This document shows, piece after piece, positions 7,176-16,221 of a stretch of 30,638 nucleotides of DNA; positions within the stretch are counted from its first letter, which is position 1, and every line of letters starts with the position of its first letter. Under the pieces are notes generated by a model. That model ran no database searches. It saw only the letters and a program-made list of their open reading frames with translations, and was not told where the DNA came from. The stretch spans positions 1 to 30,638 of the forward strand of contig CAYHPW010000032.1 in NCBI GenBank assembly GCA_964358645.1, read 5' to 3'. The DNA is from JBBTDV01 sp038042605. GTDB taxonomy: Bacteria; Bdellovibrionota; UBA1018. The position numbers and the translations under genes were made by a program.

Positions 7176-10100
7176 TTACGGCCCGCGTGAATAGAGATCA
7201 CTAATCTCGGCGCCACTTAACGCTCTATTGAACACCATGAACTCATCCATGTAGCCCCTTAATTTATAACCACCACCTTCTGCCGCTCCCACCACTATCG
7301 GAGCCGCCGCAGTATCCAGAACTACTGACGAAGCACCACCGGATACATTCAGAGCCGAACCATTTAAATATATCGTAACAGTACCTGGTGAACCCCCAAC
7401 GAATTTAACAGCTATATGATACCAGGTCCCGGTAACTAAAGCCGCCGTTCCGTTATCCGTCTGAAAATCTCTATTCTGTCCCCAAAAATTTATCGCGTTC
7501 GCTCCTGAATAATGCCTCAACCCAAACGCTTTGCCATCTGCGCTATTATTACCCATATAGAATAATCCATTGAAGTCATCCAACGTACTCAACTTAACCC
7601 AAAACGCTATAGTACGAGCTGATGTTCCAGTAATTGCTGAATTAGCATTAGTGCTGACATTGTCAGTCCCATCTACAAAATACCCGGATCTTGAACTATT
7701 TATCCCCTCTGCCCCACTCGTATTCGCATTTACAGGATCGTTGCTGTTTACAACGCTATATCCATGATTCCCACTCCCTGAACTATCATGTATCTCATTT
7801 TGTACACCTGCCCAGTTGCTCTCGTTCATGTCGTAGTGAAGCACTAATCCACTCGGCAACGCCGCATTCACATTCACCGTTAATAATCCTGACGTAAGCG
7901 CAGAACTCACTGACGTATCCCTAGCCACCAAATTTAGCGTCTCTGATGTGGTGTCTTTTAGATACACATTCACATAACTACTTCCAGCCGCCATCGTTAT
8001 ATATTTATTCCCACTGCCATTCGTTTGTAACGCCGATGCACAAGTCGCATTACTATAAAGCCCCGCAGACCCAACTCCAGTAAACTCTATATCCTTGCTC
8101 GCAAATGAATTTGCCATGTTGCTACTTGCATCCTGCGCAGTGATCACATACTTAACGCAATCGCCAGCGGCTACACTTGTCCCTCCCTCGCTCCACACCA
8201 GCTTCGTTGCAGATGTCAGCGTGACAAGTGCTTTTATCTCATTTATATTTAGCGCTCTATTAAACACCATGAACTCATCCATATATCCACGTAGCTTAGA
8301 TCCACCAGCATCGGTCGCTCCCATCACTATCGGAGCCGCCGCAGTATCAAGAGTCATCGCCTTGATTCCCTTTAATACACCATTAAGATATATCGCCACA
8401 TTGGCTCCATCATATGTCACGCTTATGTGATACCAGGTCCCTGTAACTAAAGTCGCTGTTCCATTATTCGTCTGAAAATCTCTATTCTGTCCCCAAAAAT
8501 TTATCGCGTTCGCTCCTGAATAATGCCTCAACCCAAACGCTTTGCCATCTGCGCTATTATTACCCATATAGAATAATCCATTGAAGTCATCCAACGTACT
8601 CAACTTAACCCAAAACGCTATAGTACGAGCCGCTGTACCGGTGATCGTGCTATTAGCGGTACTTTGCACATAATGATTTGATCCGGCGTTAAATGACCCA
8701 ACATTTCCGCTATCCACTCCACCAGCTGCCGTAGACACGCCGTTAATCGCGGTTGCGTGAAATCCCTGCCCAGAACTATCCACAACCTGTCCGGCGGTTC
8801 CATCCCACTCCGCTTCGTTCATACGGTAATGCACTTGAAGACCCGATGGCACAGGCCTGGTTGTCACAGTCACGGCTTTGTTAGCAGCCGTCAGGATCGC
8901 AGCATCATCCGTAGCAGAAATGGTGGGAGCAGAGGCGGTTGGGTTCCTATAATACGCATCAGCAGAACTCTGTGAGGCACCGATCGTTATGTATGGTAAG
9001 CCACCGGTCGTCGGCAATGCCGTATTACATACACTATCGCTGTAAAATGTCTTATTCCCGCCGTCAGTAAGCTTTATCGTCTTGCTGCCTGTGACAGCCG
9101 ATGTGTTACCGTATGTATCCTGAGTCGTAACAGTATACCGCTCACAAACCCCTTCAGTGATGCTCGCCGAGCCACCAGTGATCGCAAGCTTTGTCGCATT
9201 GGCAGCCGTTACTGTAATACTAGATTGCGTACCTGATATTGTATTGTTGTTACTGTCCCTAACTGTAAATGATCTGGTAGCACTCGCTCCATTAAGAGCA
9301 AGCGCAAATGTATGCACTCCACCATCTGAACCAGGCACGTATACGTAGTCCACTGGCAATGTATCCGTCGAAGTCCCAAGATCCGTAGTAAACGTAACAG
9401 TCCCAGAATAATTAGTAACAGTGTTATTAAACTCATCCTGTACAGTGACAGTGACATTCTGTGAAGAACCAGCAACATTATTGCTTAACCCGCTGATCCC
9501 AAATTTATTAACAACACCAGCCGCTATGCTAAGGCTTGATTGCGATCCAGCAGTGATAGCGGCACCTGTGTCGCTAACATTAACAGACTGGGCTCCTGCT
9601 GTCTTAAAAGTAACAGCGCTAGCAAACGTATGAACTCCATTATCTGCGACGACAAAAGTATAATCCGATGGCAAAACCGCACTCCCATCAGTCGATGTAA
9701 AATGAATTGTACCTGTGTAATTATTTGCCGTATTCCCAAATTGATCCTTGATCGTGACCGTAACTCCTTGTGCGGCGCCAGCGCTGCCGTTATCAAGCCC
9801 AGCTACCGTTATGTGATGTGGAGCCGCTGGTTCCGGCTGTACCTCATGAGTAACTGGCGGGATTATAGCAGGTCCGCTGCCATCTACGGTCGCAGCTGTC
9901 AACCCAAGCGATGCCGAACTGGAGGACGTCGTGCTGAAATAAACCACCATATTGTTTGAACCAGACGGAATCGTGACATTTGATTCGGCTGTTCCAGAAC
10001 ACGAAGGATCAAGACCAATATAATATGTACCCGCCCCTACTATATTGAATGTTATAATTATTGATGTAGGCGCGTTCATAGGATTGTCAGACGAATCAGC

Positions 10101-10319
10101 CAACGTAATGGTAAGCGGCGTACAATTACCAGCAACCGGCGTAACGTCTCCGGTCAATAAAACCTTGGAAGGAGAACCGCCACCAGTCGTGCTAATTGCC
10201 ACGACACTTCCCTCTTCATTATTATTCATCTCCTGCGCAAACCTGCAGGACGAGAACACTACCCCCGCTAATAATACAAAAAACAATAACTGCCAGACAC
10301 TGTTGGTTTTTGTTCGCAT
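7176..10319 (-). CDS. Large surface lipoprotein with Ig-like and two LamG domains
   Basis: From the ATG at 10319 the product has 1047 residues. It starts with a lipoprotein-type signal, MRTKTNSVWQLLFFVLLAGVVFSSC, with lipid Cys25. Residues ~35-160 form a first beta domain. About 165-480 hold three bacterial Ig-like repeats of the type VTVTIKDQFGNTANNYTGTI (invasin/filamin-like). LamG/concanavalin-type domains lie at ~490-700 and ~823-1047, each containing AFWVKLSTLDDFNGLFYMGN and ending in FMVFNRAL. A further Ig-like domain joins them. LamG domains bind glycans, so an adhesin or glycan-binding surface role is likely. The reading frame is open to an ATG at 10394, but the signal peptide favours 10319. 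An AAAGGAGG further upstream faces no ATG at normal spacing, so the start is not certain. Confidence 0.8.
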   Translation of the reverse strand: MRTKTNSVWQLLFFVLLAGVVFSSCRFAQEMNNNEEGSVVAISTTGGGSPSKVLLTGDVTPVAGNCTPLTITLADSSDNPMNAPTSIIITFNIVGAGTYYIGLDPSCSGTAESNVTIPSGSNNMVVYFSTTSSSSASLGLTAATVDGSGPAIIPPVTHEVQPEPAAPHHITVAGLDNGSAGAAQGVTVTIKDQFGNTANNYTGTIHFTSTDGSAVLPSDYTFVVADNGVHTFASAVTFKTAGAQSVNVSDTGAAITAGSQSSLSIAAGVVNKFGISGLSNNVAGSSQNVTVTVQDEFNNTVTNYSGTVTFTTDLGTSTDTLPVDYVYVPGSDGGVHTFALALNGASATRSFTVRDSNNNTISGTQSSITVTAANATKLAITGGSASITEGVCERYTVTTQDTYGNTSAVTGSKTIKLTDGGNKTFYSDSVCNTALPTTGGLPYITIGASQSSADAYYRNPTASAPTISATDDAAILTAANKAVTVTTRPVPSGLQVHYRMNEAEWDGTAGQVVDSSGQGFHATAINGVSTAAGGVDSGNVGSFNAGSNHYVQSTANSTITGTAARTIAFWVKLSTLDDFNGLFYMGNNSADGKAFGLRHYSGANAINFWGQNRDFQTNNGTATLVTGTWYHISVTYDGANVAIYLNGVLKGIKAMTLDTAAAPIVMGATDAGGSKLRGYMDEFMVFNRALNINEIKALVTLTSATKLVWSEGGTSVAAGDCVKYVITAQDASSNMANSFASKDIEFTGVGSAGLYSNATCASALQTNGSGNKYITMAAGSSYVNVYLKDTTSETLNLVARDTSVSSALTSGLLTVNVNAALPSGLVLHYDMNESNWAGVQNEIHDSSGSGNHGYSVVNSNDPVNANTSGAEGINSSRSGYFVDGTDNVSTNANSAITGTSARTIAFWVKLSTLDDFNGLFYMGNNSADGKAFGLRHYSGANAINFWGQNRDFQTDNGTAALVTGTWYHIAVKFVGGSPGTVTIYLNGSALNVSGGASSVVLDTAAAPIVVGAAEGGGYKLRGYMDEFMVFNRALSGAEISDLYSRGP
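7460..7619. repeat. Exact 160-bp repeat, copy 1 (LamG 2)
   Basis: This segment is identical base for base to 8471-8630, 1011 bases (337 codons) away and in the same reading frame. It encodes the core of the second LamG domain. The flanks are clearly diverged and differ by a 21-base length change nearby. This indicates a recent duplication or gene conversion inside the gene. Confidence 0.9.
8471..8630. repeat. Exact 160-bp repeat, copy 2 (LamG 1)
   Basis: This is the partner of 7460-7619 and encodes the core of the first LamG domain. There is no synonymous difference between the copies, whereas the surrounding parts of the two LamG domains differ. The absence of silent changes points to recent homogenisation and not to selection on protein alone. 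Confidence 0.9.
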
Positions 10320-10388
10320 ACGTACTATGTCCCCGTTATGGAAAAAAACGGAAAACGTTCTCCTTACTATTAATTTACCTCCTTTATT

Positions 10389-10405
10389 ACACATATTTAA
10401 TGTGT
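10389..10405. promoter_or_regulatory. Inverted repeat in the divergent upstream region
   Basis: ACACAT and ATGTGT form a perfect 6-bp inverted repeat around a five-base centre. It lies upstream of the preferred start (10319) of the Ig/LamG gene and covers an alternative ATG at 10392-10394. It may be an operator; no regulator can be named. Confidence 0.35.
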
Positions 10406-10452
10406 CATCGGAGACAATTTGAGGTTATTTAATAATTACGCATATTTAGTGT

Positions 10453-10480
10453 AAAAATTACTTCTTTCTCCGTAATTTTT
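10453..10480. promoter_or_regulatory. 9-bp inverted repeat between the two large lipoprotein genes
   Basis: AAAAATTAC and GTAATTTTT are perfect complements around a 10-base pyrimidine-rich loop. It sits in the divergent intergenic region, upstream of both genes. It could be an operator. On the plus strand it would also look like a weak terminator stem, but no plus-strand gene ends here, so an operator is more plausible. Confidence 0.4.
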
Positions 10481-10501
10481 CGAGTCTTTGGATGAGTTTG
10501 T

Positions 10502-10528
10502 CCAATAATAAACACACCTTGTTATTGG
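10502..10528. promoter_or_regulatory. Inverted repeat overlapping the -35 box of the RCC1 lipoprotein gene
   Basis: CCAATAA (10502-10508) and TTATTGG (10522-10528) are perfect complements 13 bases apart. The right arm overlaps the putative -35 hexamer at 10519-10524. A protein bound here would block RNA polymerase, so this is a candidate operator. Confidence 0.4.
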
Positions 10529-10547
10529 CTCGCTTTATCCTTATAAT
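10519..10547 (+). promoter_or_regulatory. Sigma-70-type promoter for the RCC1 lipoprotein gene
   Basis: TTGTTA at 10519-10524 and a consensus TATAAT at 10542-10547 are separated by exactly 17 bases. Transcription would start near 10554, leaving a leader of about 33 bases before the ATG at 10587. This is the clearest promoter in the window. Confidence 0.65.
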
Positions 10548-10586
10548 ATTAAATAGCGCTAATTTAACACAGCGGGACGTGAGTGA

Positions 10587-13500
10587 ATGAATAATTTTTC
10601 AGGAAGAGCACCATGCTTTAATATTGCTGTTTATGTGATAGCAGCTATCTGCTTTTCAGCTAGTTTTTTGGCGACCGGCTGCACGGTGGAGCCCATTAAT
10701 CAGAGTAAACTACCAATAGGTACTGGATCCATTACAGTGCCTGAATTTAAATTACAGGCTGGAATATTTAGCACATCCAACGACCAGACGCCTTCGTTTG
10801 AAGTAGGTAATTTAAGCGATGGGTATATTGTTGAAATTCTGGAGGGAGCTGATTCGTCATGTAACGGTGGCAGCGTGATAAAATCCGTAACTTCAACTGG
10901 CAGCAGCGTTACAATCGATTCTTTGGACCTTACCGGTGGGGACAAGACATACGACTTAAGGGTGATGGTTACATCACCAAGTGGAGTTACGAGTTGCTCC
11001 GATGAACTCGAGTACGTGCTTGATGCAACGGCACCGGCGGCGCCTGTAGTAACGTTGCCGGTGCTTGCTGAGCATTACTCAAGTGCTTCCACACTAAGTA
11101 TCAGCGGAAGCTGTGAGAGTGGTACCACGGTTGGGTTAAGTGGTGATGTAGCGGCGACGATGACCGCGGTTTGTGAAAGCGGTGCTTATAGTTTCAGCAT
11201 CGGTAAGGATGTGGATGGGACATATAATTTCTCTATTACACAGACTGATGTGGCTGGTAATACGTCAAGCTCTATAGCCCAGCAATGGGTGAGGGATACG
11301 CAAGCGCCAGTGGCACCAAGTAGTTGGACGCTTTCTAGTCCTGCGAATGGCACGACGTCAAATGACAGCGCTCCTCAGATCACGATCCCTGGCAATGCGC
11401 TTGAGGTTGGTTCTACGGCCAAGGTTTATTCTGACAGCGGTTGCACGACCCAGCTTGGTTCTGCGGCAACCATTGCGGCAACGGATGTCACGATAAGCGA
11501 TATAAGCTTTGCCTCTGACGGTATAAAGAATTTTTACGGAAAGATCACTGATAAAGCTGGGAATGCAACGTCATGTACTGATCTTTCCCAGTCATATATG
11601 TTTGAAACCGCGGCACCGAGCGTTTTGTCTATTGTGAGGGTGAGTTCAAGCCCTGCCAACTCAGCAATGGTAAACTTCACCGTGACGTTTAGTGAGGGTG
11701 TGAGCGGAGTGGATACGGCTGATTTCACGCTCACAGTAACTGGAGTAAGTGGAGCGTCTATAAGTTCAGTAACGCAAGTAACTGCGTCACAGTACACTGT
11801 CGCAGTAGCCACCGGATCAAACAGCGGTACCATTAGACTTGATTTAACGGATGATGATTCGATTGTTGATACAGCTGGGAACAATCTTGGTGGAGCCGGC
11901 ACTAATAATTACACATCAGGGGAGACATACACGATTGATAAGACAGCACCTACCGTGACTGTGAATCAGGCCGGAGCACAAGCTGACCCTGTGTCATCAT
12001 TTCCGATTCTTTATGATGTTGTATTTAGCGAATCAGTTACTGGATTTACATCTGCAGATGTGACGATTGGCGGAACTGCGACTGGAGTAACACTTACAGT
12101 AAGCGGAAGTGGGACTACTTACGAAATTCAGATCACTGGTGCGAGCGCAAGCGGGACCATCATACCTTCGATCAATACGAGTGGCACAGCGGATTCAGCC
12201 GGGAATCTCAATGCCGCTTCTACGAGTATGGATAGCACGGTGTCGATTGATTTAGCGGTGCCAACGGTTTCGTCCATAGTGAGAGCAAGTTCAAACCCGT
12301 CAAACTCAGGCGCAGTAAACTTCACCGTGACGTTTAGTGAGGGTGTGAGCGGAGTGGATACGGCTGATTTCACGCTCACAGTAACTGGAGTAAGTGGAGC
12401 GTCTATAAGTTCAGTAACGCAAGTAACTGCGTCACAGTACACTGTCGCAGTAGCCACCGGATCAAACAGCGGTACCATTAGACTTGATTTAACGGATGAT
12501 GATTCGATTGTTGATACAGCTGGGAACAATCTTGGTGGAGCCGGCACTAATAATTACACATCAGGGGAGACATACACGATTGATAAGACAGCACCTACCG
12601 TGACTGTGAATCAGGCCGGAGCACAAGCTGACCCTGTGTCATCATTTCCGATTCTTTATGATGTTGTATTTAGCGAATCAGTTACTGGATTTACATCTGC
12701 AGATGTGACGATTGGCGGAACTGCGACTGGAGTAACACTTACAGTAAGCGGAAGTGGGACTACTTACGAAATTCAGATCACTGGTGCGAGCGCAAGCGGG
12801 ACCATCATACCTTCGATCAATGCGAGTGGTGCAGCTGATTCAGCCGGGAATCTCAATGCCGCTTCTACGAGTATGGATAGCACGGTGACATATCAGGCTC
12901 CGCAGCTTGGGTCGGTGAAGCAGGTGGTTGCGGGTGAATATCACACGTGCGCGCTACTTAGTACAGGCAAAGTAAGATGCTGGGGTAATGCTGACTATAG
13001 TCAGATCGGTTATGGCAATACCAACTATATAGGCGACAACGAAAACCCTTCATCCGCTGGTGATGTCAATGTCGGAGGGGACGTTGTGCAACTTACGGCA
13101 GGTAACTATCATACCTGCGCTCTTCTAAGCACCGGCAAGGTAAGATGCTGGGGTAATGCTAGCGATGGTCAGTTGGGTTATGGCAATGGCAACTGGATTG
13201 GCGATAACGAAACCCCTGCATCCGCTGGTGATGTAAATGTAGGAGGGGACGTCATACAACTTACAGCAGGTGGAAAACATACCTGTGCTCTTCTAAGCAC
13301 CGGCAAGGTAAGATGCTGGGGTTATGCTCTCCATGGTGAGCTCGGTTATGGCAATATCAACTGGATTGGCGATAACGAAACCCCTGCATCGGCTGGGGAT
13401 GTGCAGGTCGGAGGGGACGTCATACAACTTACGGCAGGTGGAAAACATACCTGCGCTCTTCTAAGCACCGGCAAGGTAAGATGCTGGGGTTTGGCTATCT

Positions 13501-15086
13501 ATGGTGAGCTCGGTTATGGCAATACCAACTATATAGGCGACAACGAAAACCCTTCATCCGCTGGTGATGTCAATGTCGGAGGGGACGTTGTGCAACTTAC
13601 GGCAGGTGACTATTATACCTGCGCTCTTCTAAGCACCGGCAAGGTTAGGTGTTGGGGTGAGAGCAGTTATGGTCAACTCGGCTACGGCAACACCAACACT
13701 ATAGGAGATAACGAAACCCCCGCATCGGCTGGAGATGTAAATATAGGCGGGGATGTTCTGCAAATTACGGCTGGTAAATCTAACACCTGTGCGCTACTCG
13801 GCACCGGCAAAGTTCGGTGTTGGGGAAAGAATGAGGCCGGTCAACTCGGCTACGGCAACACCAACACCATAGGCAATGATGAAACCCCCGCCAGTGCCGG
13901 GGATGTATACGTGGGTGGTGATGTTGCATTAAAGCACGTTGCTAGTGGTTTTACTCATAGCTGCGCGCTTCTTAGTTCCGGTAAGGTTCGTTGTTGGGGT
14001 AACAATTTTTGGGGTCAACTGGGTTATGGTAATACTACCGATATAGGAGATAACGAAACGCCTGCATCAGCTGGCGATGTAAGTGTTGGTGGGGATGTAG
14101 TTCAGGTTGAAGCTGGTTATGGACACACCTGTGCTTTGCTTAGTACTGGTAAGGTACGCTGTTGGGGTCTGGCTGATAGAATAGGCTATGGCAATACTAA
14201 CAATATAGGAGATGATGAGACACCGGCTTCGGCTGGTGATGTGAGCATCGGTGGTGATGTTGTGCAAATATCGGCTGGAAATTATAATATGTGCGCTCTC
14301 TTAAGTACTGGTAAGGTGCGATGTTGGGGTAACTGCAGTTTCGGTATTCTTGGCTATGGCAATACTAACAATATAGGAGATGATGAGACACCGGCTTCGG
14401 CTGGTGATGTCAATGTTGGTGGTGATGTCGTACAAATATCTAACGGTGATTTACATACTTGTGTACTTTTAAGTACGGGCAAGGTGCGGTGTTGGGGGAA
14501 GGCTAGCTCAGGTAGGCTGGGCTACGGCAATGCTAACAATATAGGAGATGATGAGACACCTGCTTCGGCTGGTGATGTCAATGTTGGTGGTGATGTCGTA
14601 CAAATAGCAACTGGTTATGATCATACCTGTGCTCTTCTTAGTTCCAGAAAAGTTCGTTGTTGGGGTGATGGGACTTCCGGTCAGCTTGGTTACGGTAATA
14701 TGAGCACTATAGGTGATGATGAAACACCTGCTTCTGCGGGTGATGTGAATGTTGGCGCGGATGTAATAAAAATAACTGCTGGTCAGTATTACACATGTGC
14801 GCTCCTAGGTACCGGTAAGGTGCGGTGTTGGGGTTATGCTAGTTCAATAGGCTATAATGGTTATGCCATAGGTGACGATGAGGCACCTGCTTCGGCTGGT
14901 GATGTAGGCATTGGTGCTGATGTGTTTAAAATTAAAGCTGGCAGGGATCATACTTGTGTTCTTACCAGTACGGGCAACGTAAGATGCTGGGGCACTGGTT
15001 ATTACGGCCAGCTCGGCTACGGTAACACAACTCATATCGGCGATAACGAGTTGCCGTCGGTCGCCGGTGACGTGGCGGTGTGGTGA
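10587..15086 (+). CDS. Large surface lipoprotein with Ig-like domains and 13 RCC1 repeats
   Basis: The 1499-residue product has a lipoprotein signal with lipobox LATGC (Cys32). Residues ~45-770 are Ig-like beta domains, among them two nearly identical two-domain blocks (about 362-530 and 577-745) of the VTFSEGVSGVDTADFTLTV type. From ~773 to the end lie 13 RCC1-type repeats of about 56 residues. Each has HTCALLSTGKVRCWG, GQLGYGN and IGDNETPASAGDV-like motifs. RCC1 repeats fold into seven-bladed propellers; 13 units do not make two full ones unless blades are shared with flanking sequence. Nearly every unit has two Cys, which would suit disulfides outside the cytoplasm. The likely role is surface binding or adhesion. 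The transcript starts from the strong promoter just upstream. It ends 10 bases from a convergent ATPase gene. Confidence 0.85.
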   Translation: MNNFSGRAPCFNIAVYVIAAICFSASFLATGCTVEPINQSKLPIGTGSITVPEFKLQAGIFSTSNDQTPSFEVGNLSDGYIVEILEGADSSCNGGSVIKSVTSTGSSVTIDSLDLTGGDKTYDLRVMVTSPSGVTSCSDELEYVLDATAPAAPVVTLPVLAEHYSSASTLSISGSCESGTTVGLSGDVAATMTAVCESGAYSFSIGKDVDGTYNFSITQTDVAGNTSSSIAQQWVRDTQAPVAPSSWTLSSPANGTTSNDSAPQITIPGNALEVGSTAKVYSDSGCTTQLGSAATIAATDVTISDISFASDGIKNFYGKITDKAGNATSCTDLSQSYMFETAAPSVLSIVRVSSSPANSAMVNFTVTFSEGVSGVDTADFTLTVTGVSGASISSVTQVTASQYTVAVATGSNSGTIRLDLTDDDSIVDTAGNNLGGAGTNNYTSGETYTIDKTAPTVTVNQAGAQADPVSSFPILYDVVFSESVTGFTSADVTIGGTATGVTLTVSGSGTTYEIQITGASASGTIIPSINTSGTADSAGNLNAASTSMDSTVSIDLAVPTVSSIVRASSNPSNSGAVNFTVTFSEGVSGVDTADFTLTVTGVSGASISSVTQVTASQYTVAVATGSNSGTIRLDLTDDDSIVDTAGNNLGGAGTNNYTSGETYTIDKTAPTVTVNQAGAQADPVSSFPILYDVVFSESVTGFTSADVTIGGTATGVTLTVSGSGTTYEIQITGASASGTIIPSINASGAADSAGNLNAASTSMDSTVTYQAPQLGSVKQVVAGEYHTCALLSTGKVRCWGNADYSQIGYGNTNYIGDNENPSSAGDVNVGGDVVQLTAGNYHTCALLSTGKVRCWGNASDGQLGYGNGNWIGDNETPASAGDVNVGGDVIQLTAGGKHTCALLSTGKVRCWGYALHGELGYGNINWIGDNETPASAGDVQVGGDVIQLTAGGKHTCALLSTGKVRCWGLAIYGELGYGNTNYIGDNENPSSAGDVNVGGDVVQLTAGDYYTCALLSTGKVRCWGESSYGQLGYGNTNTIGDNETPASAGDVNIGGDVLQITAGKSNTCALLGTGKVRCWGKNEAGQLGYGNTNTIGNDETPASAGDVYVGGDVALKHVASGFTHSCALLSSGKVRCWGNNFWGQLGYGNTTDIGDNETPASAGDVSVGGDVVQVEAGYGHTCALLSTGKVRCWGLADRIGYGNTNNIGDDETPASAGDVSIGGDVVQISAGNYNMCALLSTGKVRCWGNCSFGILGYGNTNNIGDDETPASAGDVNVGGDVVQISNGDLHTCVLLSTGKVRCWGKASSGRLGYGNANNIGDDETPASAGDVNVGGDVVQIATGYDHTCALLSSRKVRCWGDGTSGQLGYGNMSTIGDDETPASAGDVNVGADVIKITAGQYYTCALLGTGKVRCWGYASSIGYNGYAIGDDEAPASAGDVGIGADVFKIKAGRDHTCVLTSTGNVRCWGTGYYGQLGYGNTTHIGDNELPSVAGDVAVW
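11670..12176. repeat. Exact 507-bp direct repeat, copy 1
   Basis: The block is identical to 12315-12821, 645 bases (215 codons) downstream in the same frame. It encodes two Ig-like domains. The flanking codons differ between copies, so the duplication is recent or is maintained by gene conversion. Confidence 0.9.
12315..12821. repeat. Exact 507-bp direct repeat, copy 2
   Basis: This is the second copy of the two-domain Ig block. I compared it by eye along its length with 11670-12176 and found no difference; the copies part at 12177/12822. Recombination between them would delete or add 215 residues without breaking the frame. Confidence 0.9.
12903..15083 (+). repeat. Thirteen tandem RCC1-coding units of ~168 bp
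   Basis: The units are usually 56 codons. Unit 7 has two extra residues (ALKHVASGFTHS), unit 8 is two shorter and unit 12 is shorter still. Base-level similarity is highest among units 1-5: the unit 1/2 junction (to 13103) and the unit 4/5 junction (to 13607) are identical over ~95 bases at a spacing of 504 bases, exactly three units. This shows expansion by a three-unit block. Later units (8-11) form a second sequence subgroup with GDDETPASAG. Confidence 0.85.
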
Positions 15087-15096
15087 TTAGGTTTGT

Positions 15097-16221
15097 TCAA
15101 TATAAAATTTCCCCCCGATGTAGCTTTTTTAGAAAATCCATTGCCGGAAGGACGGTGATCGGTCCATCTTTAAGCCGGTCTTTCCCCCAGTAAATACCAA
15201 AGGCAGAGTTGATCTTTTTTGCTTCTATGAGTGTTTTAAGGCCATATCCAAAGTCAGATTTCCACCGATTTGAGGTTTTTATCTCGATACCAACGGCACG
15301 CCTGCCTTTGAGCCAAATTAGATCAACTTCGTTATCCCCGGGGGTGCCCCAGTAGCCGAGTTCACCACGAATCTGAGAATATGATTGATAGGCTCGGACT
15401 TCGTTCAAGATAAATGTTTCAAATAAGAACCCCCTCTGACTGCTGTCTAGAACATCAAGTTCTCCTTGTAGAGCCCTGACGACACCGCAGTCGAAGAAAT
15501 AAAATTTGGGATTAGCTACCTCCTTAACCTTGGCTTTGAACTGGATGGCATTGAGAAAGGAACCGAGCAGCGTATCTTCGACGATTGAAAAATAACCATC
15601 CACTGTTGCTCGTGCCACAGCTGCATCGCGTGAAATGCCGCTTGCGTTCAGAACCTGCGCGTTAACCAAGGCTGCATGTTTTAGATAACGGTGATAGGAG
15701 CTTAGATTTCTGACTGCTGCTTCCTGCTGAATTTCTTCTTTTAGGTACATGTCCACGTATGAGTATAAGTAATCCGCTTTTTGTTCTGATGTTTGCAGTG
15801 TGCGGGCCAGTGGGAGACATCCAAACCTAAGCAAATCATCGAATTCGAAATCGAACTCGATTTCCGCCGACGTCAGGCCGAACATTTCTCTTTTTACGGC
15901 CCGGCCGGCAAGAAGGTTGGCGCCACCTCTTTTCAGTCTTCGTGCACTCGATCCTGTTAAAGCAAACTGATAATCGCCGTTATGGTCCGCAATCAGAGCG
16001 TGAACTTCATCGAGAAGTTCAGGCAGCTTTTGAATTTCATCGATTACGACTTTTGATCCTCTTGGCAAGGCTTCAGTGCGGCGTCTTAAGAGTCCGTGGT
16101 CGCCGGAAATCGCCAGGCACTCTGAGGACAGTAGGAGGTTTATTGTCAGGTCGGGTTTGAACTGTTGTTTCAGCCATGTGGATTTCCCGGTGCCACGAGG
16201 GCCAAAGATGAGCGATACCAC
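15097..16221 (-). CDS. AAA+ ATPase of the AAA_14/DUF4143 family
   Basis: The 374-residue protein has Walker A FGPRGTGKST near residue 7, Walker B VVIDEIQKLPELLDEV, sensor-like FALTGSSARRLKRGGANLLAGRA and a C-terminal nuclease-like DUF4143 segment (about 260-330) with GYWGTPGDNEVDLIWLKG and AVGIEIKTS, an arrangement that recalls restriction-endonuclease-like cores. The start is a GTG at 16219-16221 with an in-frame TGA six bases upstream, so the usual ~15 residues before Walker A are missing. The function of the family is poorly known; its members are often found in accessory or defence regions. Here it lies beside a truncated second ATPase and AbiE. Confidence 0.75.
   Translation of the reverse strand: MVSLIFGPRGTGKSTWLKQQFKPDLTINLLLSSECLAISGDHGLLRRRTEALPRGSKVVIDEIQKLPELLDEVHALIADHNGDYQFALTGSSARRLKRGGANLLAGRAVKREMFGLTSAEIEFDFEFDDLLRFGCLPLARTLQTSEQKADYLYSYVDMYLKEEIQQEAAVRNLSSYHRYLKHAALVNAQVLNASGISRDAAVARATVDGYFSIVEDTLLGSFLNAIQFKAKVKEVANPKFYFFDCGVVRALQGELDVLDSSQRGFLFETFILNEVRAYQSYSQIRGELGYWGTPGDNEVDLIWLKGRRAVGIEIKTSNRWKSDFGYGLKTLIEAKKINSAFGIYWGKDRLKDGPITVLPAMDFLKKLHRGEILY

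Noticed and set aside
12903..15083. Regular repeats resembling a CRISPR-like array
   Set aside because: Units are 168 bp, in frame and encode RCC1 blades; there are no short repeats separated by unique spacers.
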